Translations under genes and position numbers: made by a program
Notes under the pieces: generated by a model
Databases searched by the model: none
The model's input: only the letters and a program-made list of their open reading frames with translations
What the model was told of the DNA's origin: nothing
Source of the DNA: Xylocopa sonorina
Lineage: Eukaryota > Arthropoda > Insecta > Hymenoptera > Apidae
DNA length: 64,000 nt
Direction of reading: 5' to 3'
Assembly: GCF_050948175.1 (NCBI RefSeq)
Contig: NW_027490127.1
Location: 310,001-374,000 of the forward strand
Part shown: in pieces, positions 10,901 through 24,430 of the stretch
How the letters are laid out: each line of letters opens with the position of its first letter
Position numbering within the stretch: position 1 is the stretch's first letter

Positions 10901-13900
10901 TCTACACCTCAAATGAATGTTAATGCGACACTTCCTTTCTGGGAAATTACGTTTCCAGATGTCTAAGTATAGAAGCAATCGAGTTCTAGTGCTTCTTAAA
11001 ACGCGACGTCGCATCTCATTTCTATGTTTCATGATAAGATATAATATTCATTGCGAAGTGTTGTGTACTCCTCGACTACACTTCAAATGAATGTAAATGC
11101 GACACTTCCTTGCTAGGAAATAGCGTTTCCAGATGTCTACGTATAGAAACAATAGGGTTCTAATGCTTCTTAAAACGAGACTTCGCATCTCAGTTTTATG
11201 TTTCACGATGAGATATAATATTCATTGCGATGTGTCATGTATACCTCGTATTCACTTCAAACGAATGTAAATTCGACACTTCCTTCCTAGGAAATAGCGT
11301 TTGCAGATGTCTACGTATCGTAGCTATAGAGTTCTAATGCATCTTAAAACGCCATATCGCATCTCATCTCTATGTCTCATGACAAGATATAATATTCATT
11401 GCGAAGTGTCATGTATACCTCGTATTCGCTTCAAAAGAATGTAAATGCGACACTTCCTTGCAGGGAAATAGCGTTTGCAGATGTCTACGTATAGAAACAA
11501 TAGGGTACTAATGCTTCTTAGAACGAGACTTCGCTTCTCATTTCTATGTTTCATGATAAGATATAATATTCATTGCGAAGTGTCATGTATACCTCGTGTT
11601 CACTTCAAAAGAATGTAAATGCGACACGTCCTTGCAAGGAAATAGCGTTTCCAGATGTCTACTTATCGTAGCAATAGAGTTCCAATGCTTCTTAAAATGC
11701 AATACCGCACCTCACTTCTATGTTTCATGATGATATAATATTCATTGCGAAGTGTCATGTAAACCTAGTATTCTCTTCAAAAGAATGAAAATGCGACAAT
11801 TCCTTGCTAGGAAATAGAGTTTGCAGATTTCAACGTATCGTAGCAATAGGGTTCTAACGCATCCTAAAACGCGATATCGCATATCATTTCTATGTGTCAT
11901 GATGAGATATAATATTCATTGCGAAGTGTCATGTATAACTCGTATTCACTTCAAAAGAATGTAGATAGGACACTTCCATGCTAGGAAATAGCGTTTGCAG
12001 ATGTCCACGTATCGAAGCAATACAGTTTTAATGCTCCTTAAATCGCGATATCGCATCTCATTTGTTTGTTTCATGATAAGATATAATATTCATTGCGAAG
12101 TGTCATGTATACCTCGTATTCACGTCAAAAGAATGTGAATGCGACACTTCCTTGCTAGGAAATAGCCTTTGCAGATGTCTACGTACCACAGTAATAGAGT
12201 TCTATCGCTTCTTAAAACGCGATATCGCATCACTCTACAATGTTTCATGATAAGATATCATATTCAGTGCGAAGTGTCATGTAATCCTCGTATTATCTTC
12301 AAAATAATGTAAATGCGACACTTCCTTTCTAGGAAATAGAGTTTGCAGATGTCGACGTATAGAAACAATAGGGTACTAACGCTTCTTAGAACGAGACTTC
12401 ACTTCTCATTTCTATGTTTCATGATAAGATATAATATACATTGCGAAGTGTCATGTATACCTCGTATTCACTTCAAAAGAATGTAAATGCGATACTTCCT
12501 TGCTAGGAAATAGCGTTTCCAGATGTCTACATATAGAAACAATGGGGTTCTAATGCTTCTTAAAACGAGACTTCGCATCTCAGTTCTATGTTTCATGATA
12601 AGATATAATATTCATTGCGAAGTGTCATGTATACCTCGTATTCACTTCAAACGGAAGTAAATGCGCCACGTCCTTGCAAGGAAATAGCGTTTGCAGATGT
12701 CTACTTATCGTAGCAATAGAGTTCTAATGCTTCTTAAAACGCAATACAGCACCTCACTTCTATGTTTCATGATGATATAATATCCATTGCGAAGTGTCAT
12801 GTAAACCTCGTATTCTCTTCAAAAGAATGAAAATGCGACACTTCCTTGCATAGAAATAGCGTTGGCAGATGTCTACTTATCGTAGCAGTAGAGTTCTAAT
12901 GCTTCCTAAAACGCAATACCGCACCTCACTTCTATGTTCCATGATTAGATATAATATTCATTGCGAAGTGTCATGTATAACTCGTATTCACTTCAAAATA
13001 ATGTAAATGCGACACTTCCTTGCTGGGAAATAGCGTTCCCAGATGTCTACATATAGAAACAAAAGGGTACTAATGCTTCTAAGAACGAGACTTCGCTTCT
13101 CATATTTATGTTTCATGATAAGATATAATATTCATTGCGAAGTGTCATGTACACCTCGTACTCACTTCAAAAGAATGTAAATGCGACACTTCCTTGCTAG
13201 GAAATAGCGTTTCCAGATGTCTACGTATAGAAACAATAGGGTACTAATGCTTCTTAGAACGAGACTTCACTTCTCATTTCTATGTTTCATGATAAGATAT
13301 AATATACATTGCGAAGTGTCATGTATACCTCGTATTCACTTCAAAAGAATGTAAATGCGATACTTCCTTGCTAGGAAATAGCGTTTCCAGATGTCTACAT
13401 ATAGAAACAATGGGGTTCTAATGCTTCTTAAAACGAGACTTCGCATCTCAGTTCTATGTTTCATGATGAGATATAATATTCATTGCGAAGTGTCATGTAT
13501 ACCTCGTATTCACTTCAAAAGAATGTAGATAGGACACTTCCATGCTAGGAAATAGCGTTTGCAGATGTCTACGTATAGAAACAATAGGGTACTAATGCTT
13601 CTTAGAACCAGACTTCGCTTCTCATTTCTATGTTTCATGATAAGATATAATATTCATTGCGAAGTGTCATGTATACCTCGTATTCACGTCAAAAGAATGT
13701 AAATGCGACACTTCCTTGGTAGGAAATAGCCGTTGCAGATGTCTACGTACCGCAGTAATAGAGTTCTAATGCTTCTTAAAACGCGATATCGCATCAAACT
13801 ACAATGTGTCATGATAAGATATCATATTCAGTGCGAAGTGTCATGAATTCCTCGTATTATCTTCAAAATAATGTAAATGCGACACGTCCTTCCTAGGAAA

Positions 13901-14400
13901 TAGAGTTTGCAGATGTCTACGTATCGTAGCAGTAGAGTTCTAACGCTTCATAAAATGCGATATAACATCTCATTTCTATGTGTCATGATGAGATATAATA
14001 TTCATTGCGAAGTGTCATGTATACCTCGTATTCACTTCAAAAGAATGTAATTGCGACACTTCCTTGCTAGGAAATAGCATTTCCAGATGTCTACGTATAG
14101 AAACAATAGGGTACTAATGCTTCTTAGAACCAGACTTCGCTTCTCATTTCTATATTTCATGATAAGATATAATATGCATTGCGAAGTGTCATATATACCT
14201 CGTATTCACTTCAAAAGAATGTAAATGCGACACTTCCTTGCTAGGAAATAGCCTTTGCAGATGTCTACGTACCGCAGTAATAGAGTTCTGATGCTTCTTA
14301 AAACGCGATATCGCATCAAACTACAATGTTTTATGATAAGATATCATATTCAGTGCGAAGTGTCATGTATTCCTCGTGTTATCTTCAAAACAATGTAAAT
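10900..14400 (+). repeat. Satellite sub-block: mixed monomer subfamilies
   Basis: Three monomer types become distinguishable and interleave: type A (GCGATATCGC core), type B (GCAATACCGC core, CTTATCGTAG, ATGATGATATAA) and type C (GTATAGAAACAATAGGG with GAGACTTCGC). Local duplication is visible, for instance the GATACTTCC variant at about 12491 and 13359, 868 bp apart, close to five monomers. Confidence 0.75.
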
Positions 14401-16276
14401 GCGACACTTCCTTGCTAGGAAATAGAGTCTGCAGATGTCTACGTATCGTAGCAATATGGTTCTAACGCTTCTTAAAACGCGATACCGCATCCCATTTCTA
14501 TGTTTCATGATGTTATAATATTCATTGCGAAGTGTCATGTAATCCTCGTATTCTCTTCAAAAGAATGTAAATGCGACACTTCCTTGCTAGTAAATAGCTT
14601 TTGCAGATCTCTACTTATCGTAGCAATAGAGTTCAAGTGCTTCTTAAAACGCAATACCGCACCTCACTTCTATGTTTCATGATGATGTAATATTCATTGC
14701 GAAGTGTAATGTAAACCTCGTATTCTCTTCATAAGAATGAAAATGCGACACTTCCATGCTAGGAAATAGCGTTTGCAGATGTCCACGTATCCATGCAATA
14801 GAGTTTTAATGCTCCTTAAGTCGCGATATCGCATCTCATTTGTTTGTTTCATGATAAGATATAATATTCATTGCGAAGTGTCATGTATACCTCGTATTCA
14901 CTTCAAAAGAAAGTAAATGCGACACGTCCTTGCAAGGAAATAGCGTTTGCAGATGTCTACTTATCGTAGCAATAGAGTTCTAATGCTTCTTAAAACGCAA
15001 TACCGCACCTCACTTCTATGTTTCATGATGATATAATATTCATTGCGAAGTGTCATGTAAACCTCGTATTCTCTTCAAAAGAATGAAAATGCGACACTTC
15101 CTTGCATAGAAATAGCGTTTGCAGATGTCTACTTATCGTAGCAATAGAGTTCTAATGCTTCTTAAAACGCAATACCGCACCTCACTTCTATGCTTCATGA
15201 TGATATAGTATTCATTGCGAAGTGTCATGTAAACCACGTATTCTCTTCAAAAGAATGTAAATGCGACACGTCCTTCCTAGGAAATAGAGTTTGCAGATGT
15301 CTACGTATCGTAGCAGTAGAATTCTAACGCTTCATAAAATGCGATATAACATCTCATTTCTATGTGTCATGATGAGATATAATATTCATTGCGAAGTGTC
15401 ATGTATACCTCGTATTCACTTCAAAAGAATGTAAATGCGACACTTCCTTGCTAGGAAATAGAGTCTGCAGATGTCTACGTATCGTAGCAATATGGTTCTA
15501 ACGCTTCTTAAAACGCGATACCGCATCCCATTTCTATGTTTCATGATGTTATAATATTCATTGCGAAGTGTCATGTAATCCTCGTATTCTCTTCAAAAGA
15601 ATGTAAATGCGACACTTCCTTGCTAGTAAATAGCTTTTGCAGATCTCTACTTATCGTAGCAATAGAGTTCAAGTGCTTCTTAAAACGCAATACCGCACCT
15701 CACTTCTATGTTTCATGATGATGTAATATTCATTGCGAAGTGTAATGTAAACCTCGTATTCTCTTCATAAGAATGAAAATGCGACACTTCCATGCTAGGA
15801 AATAGCGTTTGCAGATGTCCACGTATCCATGCAATAGAGTTTTAATGCTCCTTAATTCGCGATATCGCATCTCATTTGTTTGTTTCATGATAAGATATAA
15901 TATTCATTGCGAAGTGTCATGTATACCTCGTATTCACTTCAAAAGAAAGTAAATGCGACACGTCCTTGCAAGGAAATAGCGTTTGCAGATGTCTACTTAT
16001 CGTAGCAATAGAGTTCTAATGCTTCTTAAAACGCAATACCGCACCTCACTTCTATGTTTCATGATGATATAATATTCATTGCGAAGTGTCATGTAAACCT
16101 CGTATTCTCTTCAAAAGAATGAAAATGCGACACTTCCTTGCATAGAAATAGCGTTTGCAGATGTCTACTTATCGTAGCAATAGAGTTCTAATGCTTCTTA
16201 AAACGCAATACCGCACCTCACTTCTATGCTTCATGATGATATAGTATTCATTGCGAAGTGTCATGTAAACCTCGTA
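14400..16276 (+). repeat. Higher-order repeat: ~6-mer, 1,036-bp offset
   Basis: Sequence from about 14400 to 15240 recurs at about 15436 to 16276 with a constant offset of 1,036 bp and very few differences. Diagnostic variants include TAGAGTCTGCAG, AATATGGTTC and TATCCATGCAATAG, in the same order in both copies. The offset is about six monomers, shortened by several 172-bp type B units. Confidence 0.85.
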
Positions 16277-16739
16277 TTCTCTTCAAAAGAATGTAAATGC
16301 GACACTTCCTTGCAAGGAAATAGCGATTCCAGATGTCTACGTATAGAAACAATAGGGTACTAATGCTTCTTAGAGCCAGACTTCGCTTCTCATTTCTATG
16401 TTTCATGATAAGATATAATATTCATTGCGAAGTGTCATGTATACCTCGTATTCACGTCAAAAGAATGTAAATGCGACACTTCCTTGCTAGGAAATAGCGT
16501 TTCCAGGTGTCTACATATAGAAACAATGGGGTTCTAATGCTTCTTAAAACGAGACTTCGCATCTTAGTTCTATGTTTCATGATGAGATATAATATTCATT
16601 GCGAAGTGTCATGTATACCTCGTGTTCACTTCAAAAGAATGTAGATAGGACACTTCCATGCTAGGAAATAGCGTTTGCAGATGTCCACGTATCGAAGCAA
16701 TACAGTTTTAATGCTCCTTAAATCGCGATATCGCATCTC

Positions 16740-19700
16740 ATTTGTTTGTTTCATGATAAGATATAATATTCATTGCGAAGTGTCATGTATACCTCGTATT
16801 CACTTCAAAAGAAAGTAAATGCGACACGTCCTTGCAAGGAAAAAGCGTTTGCAGATGTCTACTTATCGTAGCAATAGAGTTCTAATGCTTCTTAAAACGC
16901 AATACCGCACCTCACTTCTATGTTTCATAATGATATAATATGCATTGCGAAGTGTCATGTAAACCTCGTATTCTCTTCAAAAGAATGTAAATGCGACACT
17001 TCCTTGCAAGGAAATAGCTTTGCAGATGTCTACTTATCGTAGCAATATAGTTCTAATGCTTCTTAAAACGCAATACAGCACTTCTCTTCTATGTTTCATG
17101 ATGATATAATATTCAGTGCGAAGTGTCATGTAAACCTCGTATTCTCTTCAAAAGAATGAAAATGCGACACTTCCTTGCTAGGAAATAGCGATTGCAGATG
17201 TCTACTTATCGTAGCAATAGAGTTCTAATGCTTCTTAAAACGCAATACCGCACCTCACTTCCATGTTCCATGATAAGATATAATATTCATTGCGAATTGT
17301 CATGTATAACTCGTATTCACTTCAAAATAATGTAAATGCGACACTTCCTTGCTGGGAAATAGCGTTCCCAGATGTCTGCATATAGAAACAAAAGGGTACT
17401 AATGCTTCTAAGAACGAGACTTCGCTTCTCATATCTATGTTTCATGATAAGATATAATATTCATTGCGAAGTGTCATGTACACCTCGTATTCGCTTCAAA
17501 AGAATGTAAATGCGACACTTCCTTGCTAGGAAATAGCGTTTCCAGATGTCTACGTATAGAAACAATAGGGTACTAATGCTTCTTAGAACGAGACTTCACT
17601 TCTCATTTCTATGTTTCATGATAAGATATAATATACATTGCGAAGTGTCATGTATACCTCGTATTCACTTCAAAAGAATGTAAATGCGATACTTCCTTGC
17701 TAGGAAATAGCGTTTCCAGATGTCTACGTATAGAAACAATAGGGTACTAACGCTTCTTAGAACGAGACTTCACTTCTCATTTCTATGTTTCATGATAAGA
17801 TATAATATACATTGCGAAGTGTCATGTATACCTCGTATTCACTTCAAAAGAATGTAAATGCGATACTTCCTTGCTAGGAAATAGCGTTTCCAGATGTCTA
17901 CATATAGAAACAATGGGGTTCTAATGCTTCTTAAAACGAGACTTCGCATCTCAGTTCTATGTTTCATGATAAGATATAATATTCATTGCGAAGTGTCATG
18001 TATACCTCGTATTCACTTCAAAAGGAAATAAATGCGCCACGTCCTTGCAAGGAAATAGCGTTTGCAGATGTCTACTTATCGTAGCAATAGAGTTCTAATG
18101 CTTCTTAAAACGCAATACAGCACCTCACTTCTATGTTTCATGATGATATAATATCCATTGCGAAGTGTCATGTAAACCTCGTATTCTCTTCAAAAGAATG
18201 AAAATGCGACACTTCCTTGCATAGAAATAGCGTTGGCAGATGTCTACTTATCGTAGCAGTAGAGTTCTAATGCTTCTTAAAACGCAATACCGCACCTCAC
18301 TTCTATGCTTCATGATGATATAGTATTCAGTGCGAAGTGTCATGTAAACCTCGTATTCTCTTCAAAAGAATGTAAATGCGACACTTCCTTGCAAGGAAAT
18401 AGCGATTCCAGATGTCTACGTATAGAAACAATAGGGTACTAATGCCTCTTAGAGCCAGACTTCGCTTCTCATTTCTATGTTTCATGATAAGATATAATAT
18501 TCATTGCGAAGTGTCATGTATACCTCGTATTCACGTCAAAAGAATGTAAATGCGACACTTCCTTGCTAGGAAATAGCGTTTCCAGGTGTCTACATATAGA
18601 AACAATGGGGTTCTAATGCTTCTTAAAACGAGACTTCGCATCTTAGTTCTATGTTTCATGATGAGATATAATATTTATTGCGAAGTGTCATGTATACCTC
18701 GTATTCACTTCAAAAGAATGTAGATAGGACACTTCCATGCTAGGAAATAGCGTTTGCAGATGTCCACGTATCGAAGCAATACAGTTTTAATGCTCCTTAA
18801 ATCGCGATATCGCATCTCATTTGTTTGTTTCATGATAAGATATAATATTCATTGCGAAGTATCATGTATACCTCGTATTCAATTCAAAAGAATGTAAATG
18901 CGACACTTCCTTGCTAGTAAATAGCTTTTGCAGATCTCTACTTATCGTAGCAATAGAGTTCAAGTGCTTCTTAAAACGCAATACCGCACCTCACTTCTAT
19001 GTTTCATGATGATGTAATATTCATTGCGAAGTGTAATGTAAACCTCGTATTCTCTTCATAAGAATGAAAATGCGACACTTCCATGCTAGGAAATAGCGTT
19101 TGCAGATGTCCACGTATCCATGCAATAGAGTTTTAATGCTCCTTAAGTCGCGATATCGCATCTCATTTGTTTGTTTCATGATAAGATATAATATTCATTG
19201 CGAAGTGTCATGTATACCTCGTATTCACTTCAAAAGAAAGTAAATGCGACACGTCCTTGCAAGGAAAAAGCGTTTGCAGATGTCTACTTATCGTAGCAAT
19301 AGAGTTCTAATGCTTCTTAAAACGCAATACCGCACCTCACTTCTATGTTTCATAATGATATAATATGCATTGCGAAGTGTCATGTAAACCTCGTATTCTC
19401 TTCAAAAGAATGTAAATGCGACACTTCCTTGCAAGGAAATAGCTTTGCAGATGTCTACTTATCGTAGCAATATAGTTCTAATGCTTCTTAAAACGCAATA
19501 CAGCACTTCTCTTCTATGTTTCATGATGATATAATATTCAGTGCGAAGTGTCATGTAAACCTCGTATTCTCTTCAAAAGAATGAAAATGCGACACTTCCT
19601 TGCATAGAAATAGCGTTGGCAGATGTCTACTTATCGTAGCAGTAGAGTTCTAATGCTTCTTAAAACGCAATACCGCACCTCACTTCTATGCTTCATGATG

Positions 19701-22700
19701 ATATAGTATTCAGTGCGAAGTGTCATGTAAACCTCGTATTCTCTTCAAAAGAATGTAAATGCGACACTTCCTTCCAAGGAAATAGCGATTCCAGATGTCT
19801 ACGTATAGAAACAATAGGGTACTAATGCTTCTTAGAGCCAGACTTCGCTTCTCATTTCTATGTTTCATGATAAGATATAATATTCATTGCGAAGTGTCAT
19901 GTATACCTCGTATTCACGTCAAAAGAATGTAAATGCGACACTTCCTTGCTAGGAAATAGCGTTTCCAGGTGTCTACATATAGAAACAATGGGGTTCTAAT
20001 GCTTCTTAAAACGAGACTTCGCATCTTAGTTCTATGTTTCATGATGAGATATAATATTTATTGCGAAGTGTCATGTATACCTCGTATTCACTTCAAAAGA
20101 ATGTAGATAGGACACTTCCATGCTAGGAAATAGCGTTTGCAGATGTCCACGTATCGAAGCAATACAGTTTTAATGCTCCTTAAATCGCGATATCGCATCT
20201 CATTTGTTTGTTTCATGATAAGATATAATATTCATTGCGAAGTATCATGTATACCTCGTATTCAATTCAAAAGAATGTAAATGCGACACTTCCTTGCTAG
20301 TAAATAGCTTTTGCAGATCTCTACTTATCGTAGCAATAGAGTTCAAGTGCTTCTTAAAACGCAATACCGCACCTCACTTCTATGTTTCATGATGATGTAA
20401 TATTCATTGCGAAGTGTAATGTAAACCTCGTATTCTCTTCATAAGAATGAAAATGCGACACTTCCATGCTAGGAAATAGCGTTTGCAGATGTCCACGTAT
20501 CCATGCAATAGAGTTTTAATGCTCCTTAAGTCGCGATATCGCATCTCATTTGTTTGTTTCATGATAAGATATAATATTCATTGCGAAGTGTCATGTATAC
20601 CTCGTATTCACTTCAAAAGAAAGTAAATGCGACACGTCCTTGCAAGGAAAAAGCGTTTGCAGATGTCTACTTATCGTAGCAATAGAGTTCTAATGCTTCT
20701 TAAAACGCAATACCGCACCTCACTTCTATGTTTCATAATGATATAATATGCATTGCGAAGTGTCATGTAAACCTCGTATTCTCTTCAAAAGAATGTAAAT
20801 GCGACACTTCCTTGCAAGGAAATAGCTTTGCAGATGTCTACTTATCGTAGCAATATAGTTCTAATGCTTCTTAAAACGCAATACAGCACTTCTCTTCTAT
20901 GTTTCATGATGATATAATATTCAGTGCGAAGTGTCATGTAAACCTCGTATTCTCTTCAAAAGAATGAAAATGCGACACTTCCTTGCTAGGAAATAGCGAT
21001 TGCAGATGTCTACTTATCGTAGCAATAGTGTTCTAATGCTTCTTAAAACGCAATACCGCACCTCACTTCCATGTTCCATGATAAGATATAATATTCATTG
21101 CGAAGTGTCATGTATAACTCGTATTCACTTCAAAATAATGTAAATGCGACACTTCCTTGCTGGGAAATAGCGTTCCCAGATGTCTACATATAGAAACAAA
21201 AGGGTACTAATGCTTCTAAGAACGAGACTTCGCTTCTCATATCTATGTTTCATGATAAGATATAATATTCATTGCGAAGTGTCATGTACACCTCGTATTC
21301 GCTTCAAAAGAATGTAAATGCGACACTTCCTTGCTAGGAAATAGCGTTTCCAGATGTCTACGTATAGAAACAATAGGGTACTAATGCTTCTTAGAACGAG
21401 ACTTCACTTCTCATTTCTATGTTTCATGATAAGATATAATATACATTGCGAAGTGTCATGTATACCTCGTATTCACTTCAAAAGAATGTAAATGCGATAC
21501 TTCCTTGCTAGGAAATAGCGTTTCCAGATGTCTACGTATAGAAACAATAGGGTACTAACGCTTCTTAGAACGAGACTTCACTTCTCATTTCTATGTTTCA
21601 TGATAAGATATAATATACATTGCGAAGTGTCATGTATACCTCGTATTCACTTCAAAAGAATGTAAATGCGATACTTCCTTGCTAGGAAATAGCGTTTCCA
21701 GATGTCTACATATAGAAACAATGGGGTTCTAATGCTTCTTAAAACGAGACTTCGCATCTCAGTTCTATGTTTCATGATAAGATATAATATTCATTGCGAA
21801 GTGTCATGTATACCTCGTATTCACTTCAAAAGGAAATAAATGCGCCACGTCCTTGCAAGGAAATAGCGTTTGCAGATGTCTACTTATCGTAGCAATAGAG
21901 TTCTAATGCTTCTTAAAACGCAATACAGCACCTCACTTCTATGTTTCATGATGATATAATATCCATTGCGAAGTGTCATGTAAACCTCGTATTCTCTTCA
22001 AAAGAATGAAAATGCGACACTTCCTTGCATAGAAATAGCGTTGGCAGATGTCTACTTATCGTAGCAGTAGAGTTCTAATGCTTCTTAAAACGCAATACCG
22101 CACCTCACTTCTATGCTTCATGATGATATAGTATTCAGTGCGAAGTGTCATGTAAACCTCGTATTCTCTTCAAAAGAATGTAAATGCGACACTTCCTTGC
22201 AAGGAAATAGCGATTCCAGATGTCTACGTATAGAAACAATAGGGTACTAATGCTTCTTAGAGCCAGACTTCGCTTCTCATTTCTATGTTTCATGATAAGA
22301 TATAATATTCATTGCGAAGTGTCATGTATACCTCGTATTCACGTCAAAAGAATGTAAATGCGACACTTCCTTGCTAGGAAATAGCGTTTCCAGGTGTCTA
22401 CATATAGAAACAATGGGGTTCTAATGCTTCTTAAAACGAGACTTCGCATCTTAGTTCTATGTTTCATGATGAGATATAATATTTATTGCGAAGTGTCATG
22501 TATACCTCGTATTCACTTCAAAAGAATGTAGATAGGACACTTCCATGCTAGGAAATAGCGTTTGCAGATGTCCACGTATCGAAGCAATACAGTTTTAATG
22601 CTCCTTAAATCGCGATATCGCATCTCATTTGTTTGTTTCATGATAAGATATAATATTCATTGCGAAGTATCATGTATACCTCGTATTCAATTCAAAAGAA

Positions 22701-23200
22701 TGTAAATGCGACACTTCCTTGCTAGTAAATAGCTTTTGCAGATCTCTACTTATCGTAGCAATAGAGTTCAAGTGCTTCTTAAAACGCAATACCGCACCTC
22801 ACTTCTATGTTTCATGATGATGTAATATTCATTGCGAAGTGTAATGTAAACCTCGTATTCTCTTCATAAGAATGAAAATGCGACACTTCCATGCTAGGAA
22901 ATAGCGTTTGCAGATGTCCACGTATCCATGCAATAGAGTTTTAATGCTCCTTAAGTCGCGATATCGCATCTCATTTGTTTATTTCATGATAAGATATAAT
23001 ATTCATTGCGAAGTGTCATGTATACCTCGTACTCACTTCAAAAGAAAGTAAATGCGACACGTCCTTGCAAGGAAATAGCGTTTGCAGATGTCTACTTATC
23101 GTAGCAATAGAGTTCTAATGCTTCTTAAAACGCAATACCGCACCTCACTTCTATGTTTCATAATGATATAATATGCATTGCGAAGTGTCATGTAAACCTC
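16740..23200 (+). repeat. Higher-order repeat: ~22-mer, 3,808-bp offset
   Basis: The segment beginning near 16740 recurs from about 20548 at an offset of exactly 3,808 bp. I checked this at 16811/20619, 17013/20821, 17321/21129, 18024/21832 and 18451/22259. The match fades near 23200. The length fits 22 monomers if about ten are the 172-bp type. Very few differences were seen, so the duplication is recent. It carries a smaller internal duplication. Confidence 0.9.
18181..20946 (+). repeat. Nested 8-mer tandem duplication, 1,383-bp offset
   Basis: About 18181-19563 and 19564-20946 are near-identical tandem copies at an offset of 1,383 bp. Shared markers are TAGAGCCAGAC (18450/19833), ATATTTATTG, the one-base-short AGCTTTGCAG and TATCCATGCAATAG. 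It lies inside the 3,808-bp repeat. The copies of the 3,808-bp unit differ in register around it, so the duplications overlap rather than nest cleanly. Confidence 0.85.
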
Positions 23201-24430
23201 GTATTCTCTACAAAAGAATGAAAATGCGACACTTCCTTGCTAGGAAATAGCGACTGCAGATGTCTACTTATCGTAGCAATAGAGTTCTAATGCTTCTTAA
23301 AACGCAATACCGCACCTCACTTCCATGTTCCATGATAAGATATAATATTCATTGCGAAGTGTCATGTATAACTCGTATTCACTTCAAAATAATGTAAATG
23401 CGACACTTCCTTGCTGGGAAATAGCGTTCCCAGATGTCTACATATAGAAACAAAAGGGTACTAATGCTTCTAAGAACGAGACTTCGCATCTCATATCTAT
23501 GTTTCATGATAAGATATAATATTCATTGCGAAGTGTCATGTACACCTCGTATTCGCTTCAAAAGAATGTAAATGCGACACTTCCTTGCTAGGAAATAGCG
23601 TTTCCAGATGTCTACGTATAGAAACAAAAGGGTACTAATGCTTCTAAGAACGAGACTTCGCTTCTCATATCTATGTTTCATGATAAGATATAATATTCAT
23701 TGCGAAGTGTCATGTACACCTCGTATTCACTTCAAAAGAATGTAAATGCGACTCTTCCTTGCTAGGAAATAGCGTTTCCAGATGTCTACGTATAGAAGCA
23801 ATAGGGTACTAATGCTTCTTAGAACGAGACTTCACTTCTCATTTCTATGTTTCATGATAAGATATAATATTCATTGCGAAGTGTCATGTATACCTCGTAT
23901 TCACTTCAAAACAATGTAAATGCGACACTTCGTTGCTAGGAAATCGCGTTTGCAGAAGTCTACGTATCAAAGCAATAATGTTCTAATGCTTCTTAATTCG
24001 CGATATTGCATCTCATTTCTATGTTTCGTGTTAAGGTATAATATTCATCGTGGAGTGTTATGTATACCTCGCATTCACTTCAAAAGAATATAAATGCGAC
24101 ACTTCCTTGCTAGGAAATAACGTTTGCAGATGTCTACGTATCGAAGCAATAGAGTTCTAATGCTCCTTAAATAGCGTTGTCGCATCTCATTTCTTTGTAT
24201 CATGATAAGATATAATATTCATTGCGAAGTGTCATGTAAACCTCGTATTCACTTCAAAAGAATGTAAATGCGACACTTCCTTGCTAGGAATTAGAGTTTG
24301 CAGATGTCTACGTAACGTAGCAATAGGGATCTAACGCTTCTTAAAACGCGATATCGCATCTCATTTCTATGTGTCATGATGAGATATAATATTCATTGCG
24401 AAGTGTCATGTATACCTCGTATTCACTTCA
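23200..24430 (+). repeat. Satellite sub-block between two higher-order repeat domains
   Basis: About seven monomers that do not fall in register with either the 3,808-bp repeat to the left or the 3.1-4.2-kb repeat to the right. The first few are type B and C units like those to the left, and the last ones are type A units like those to the right. This stretch marks the switch between domains. Confidence 0.6.
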
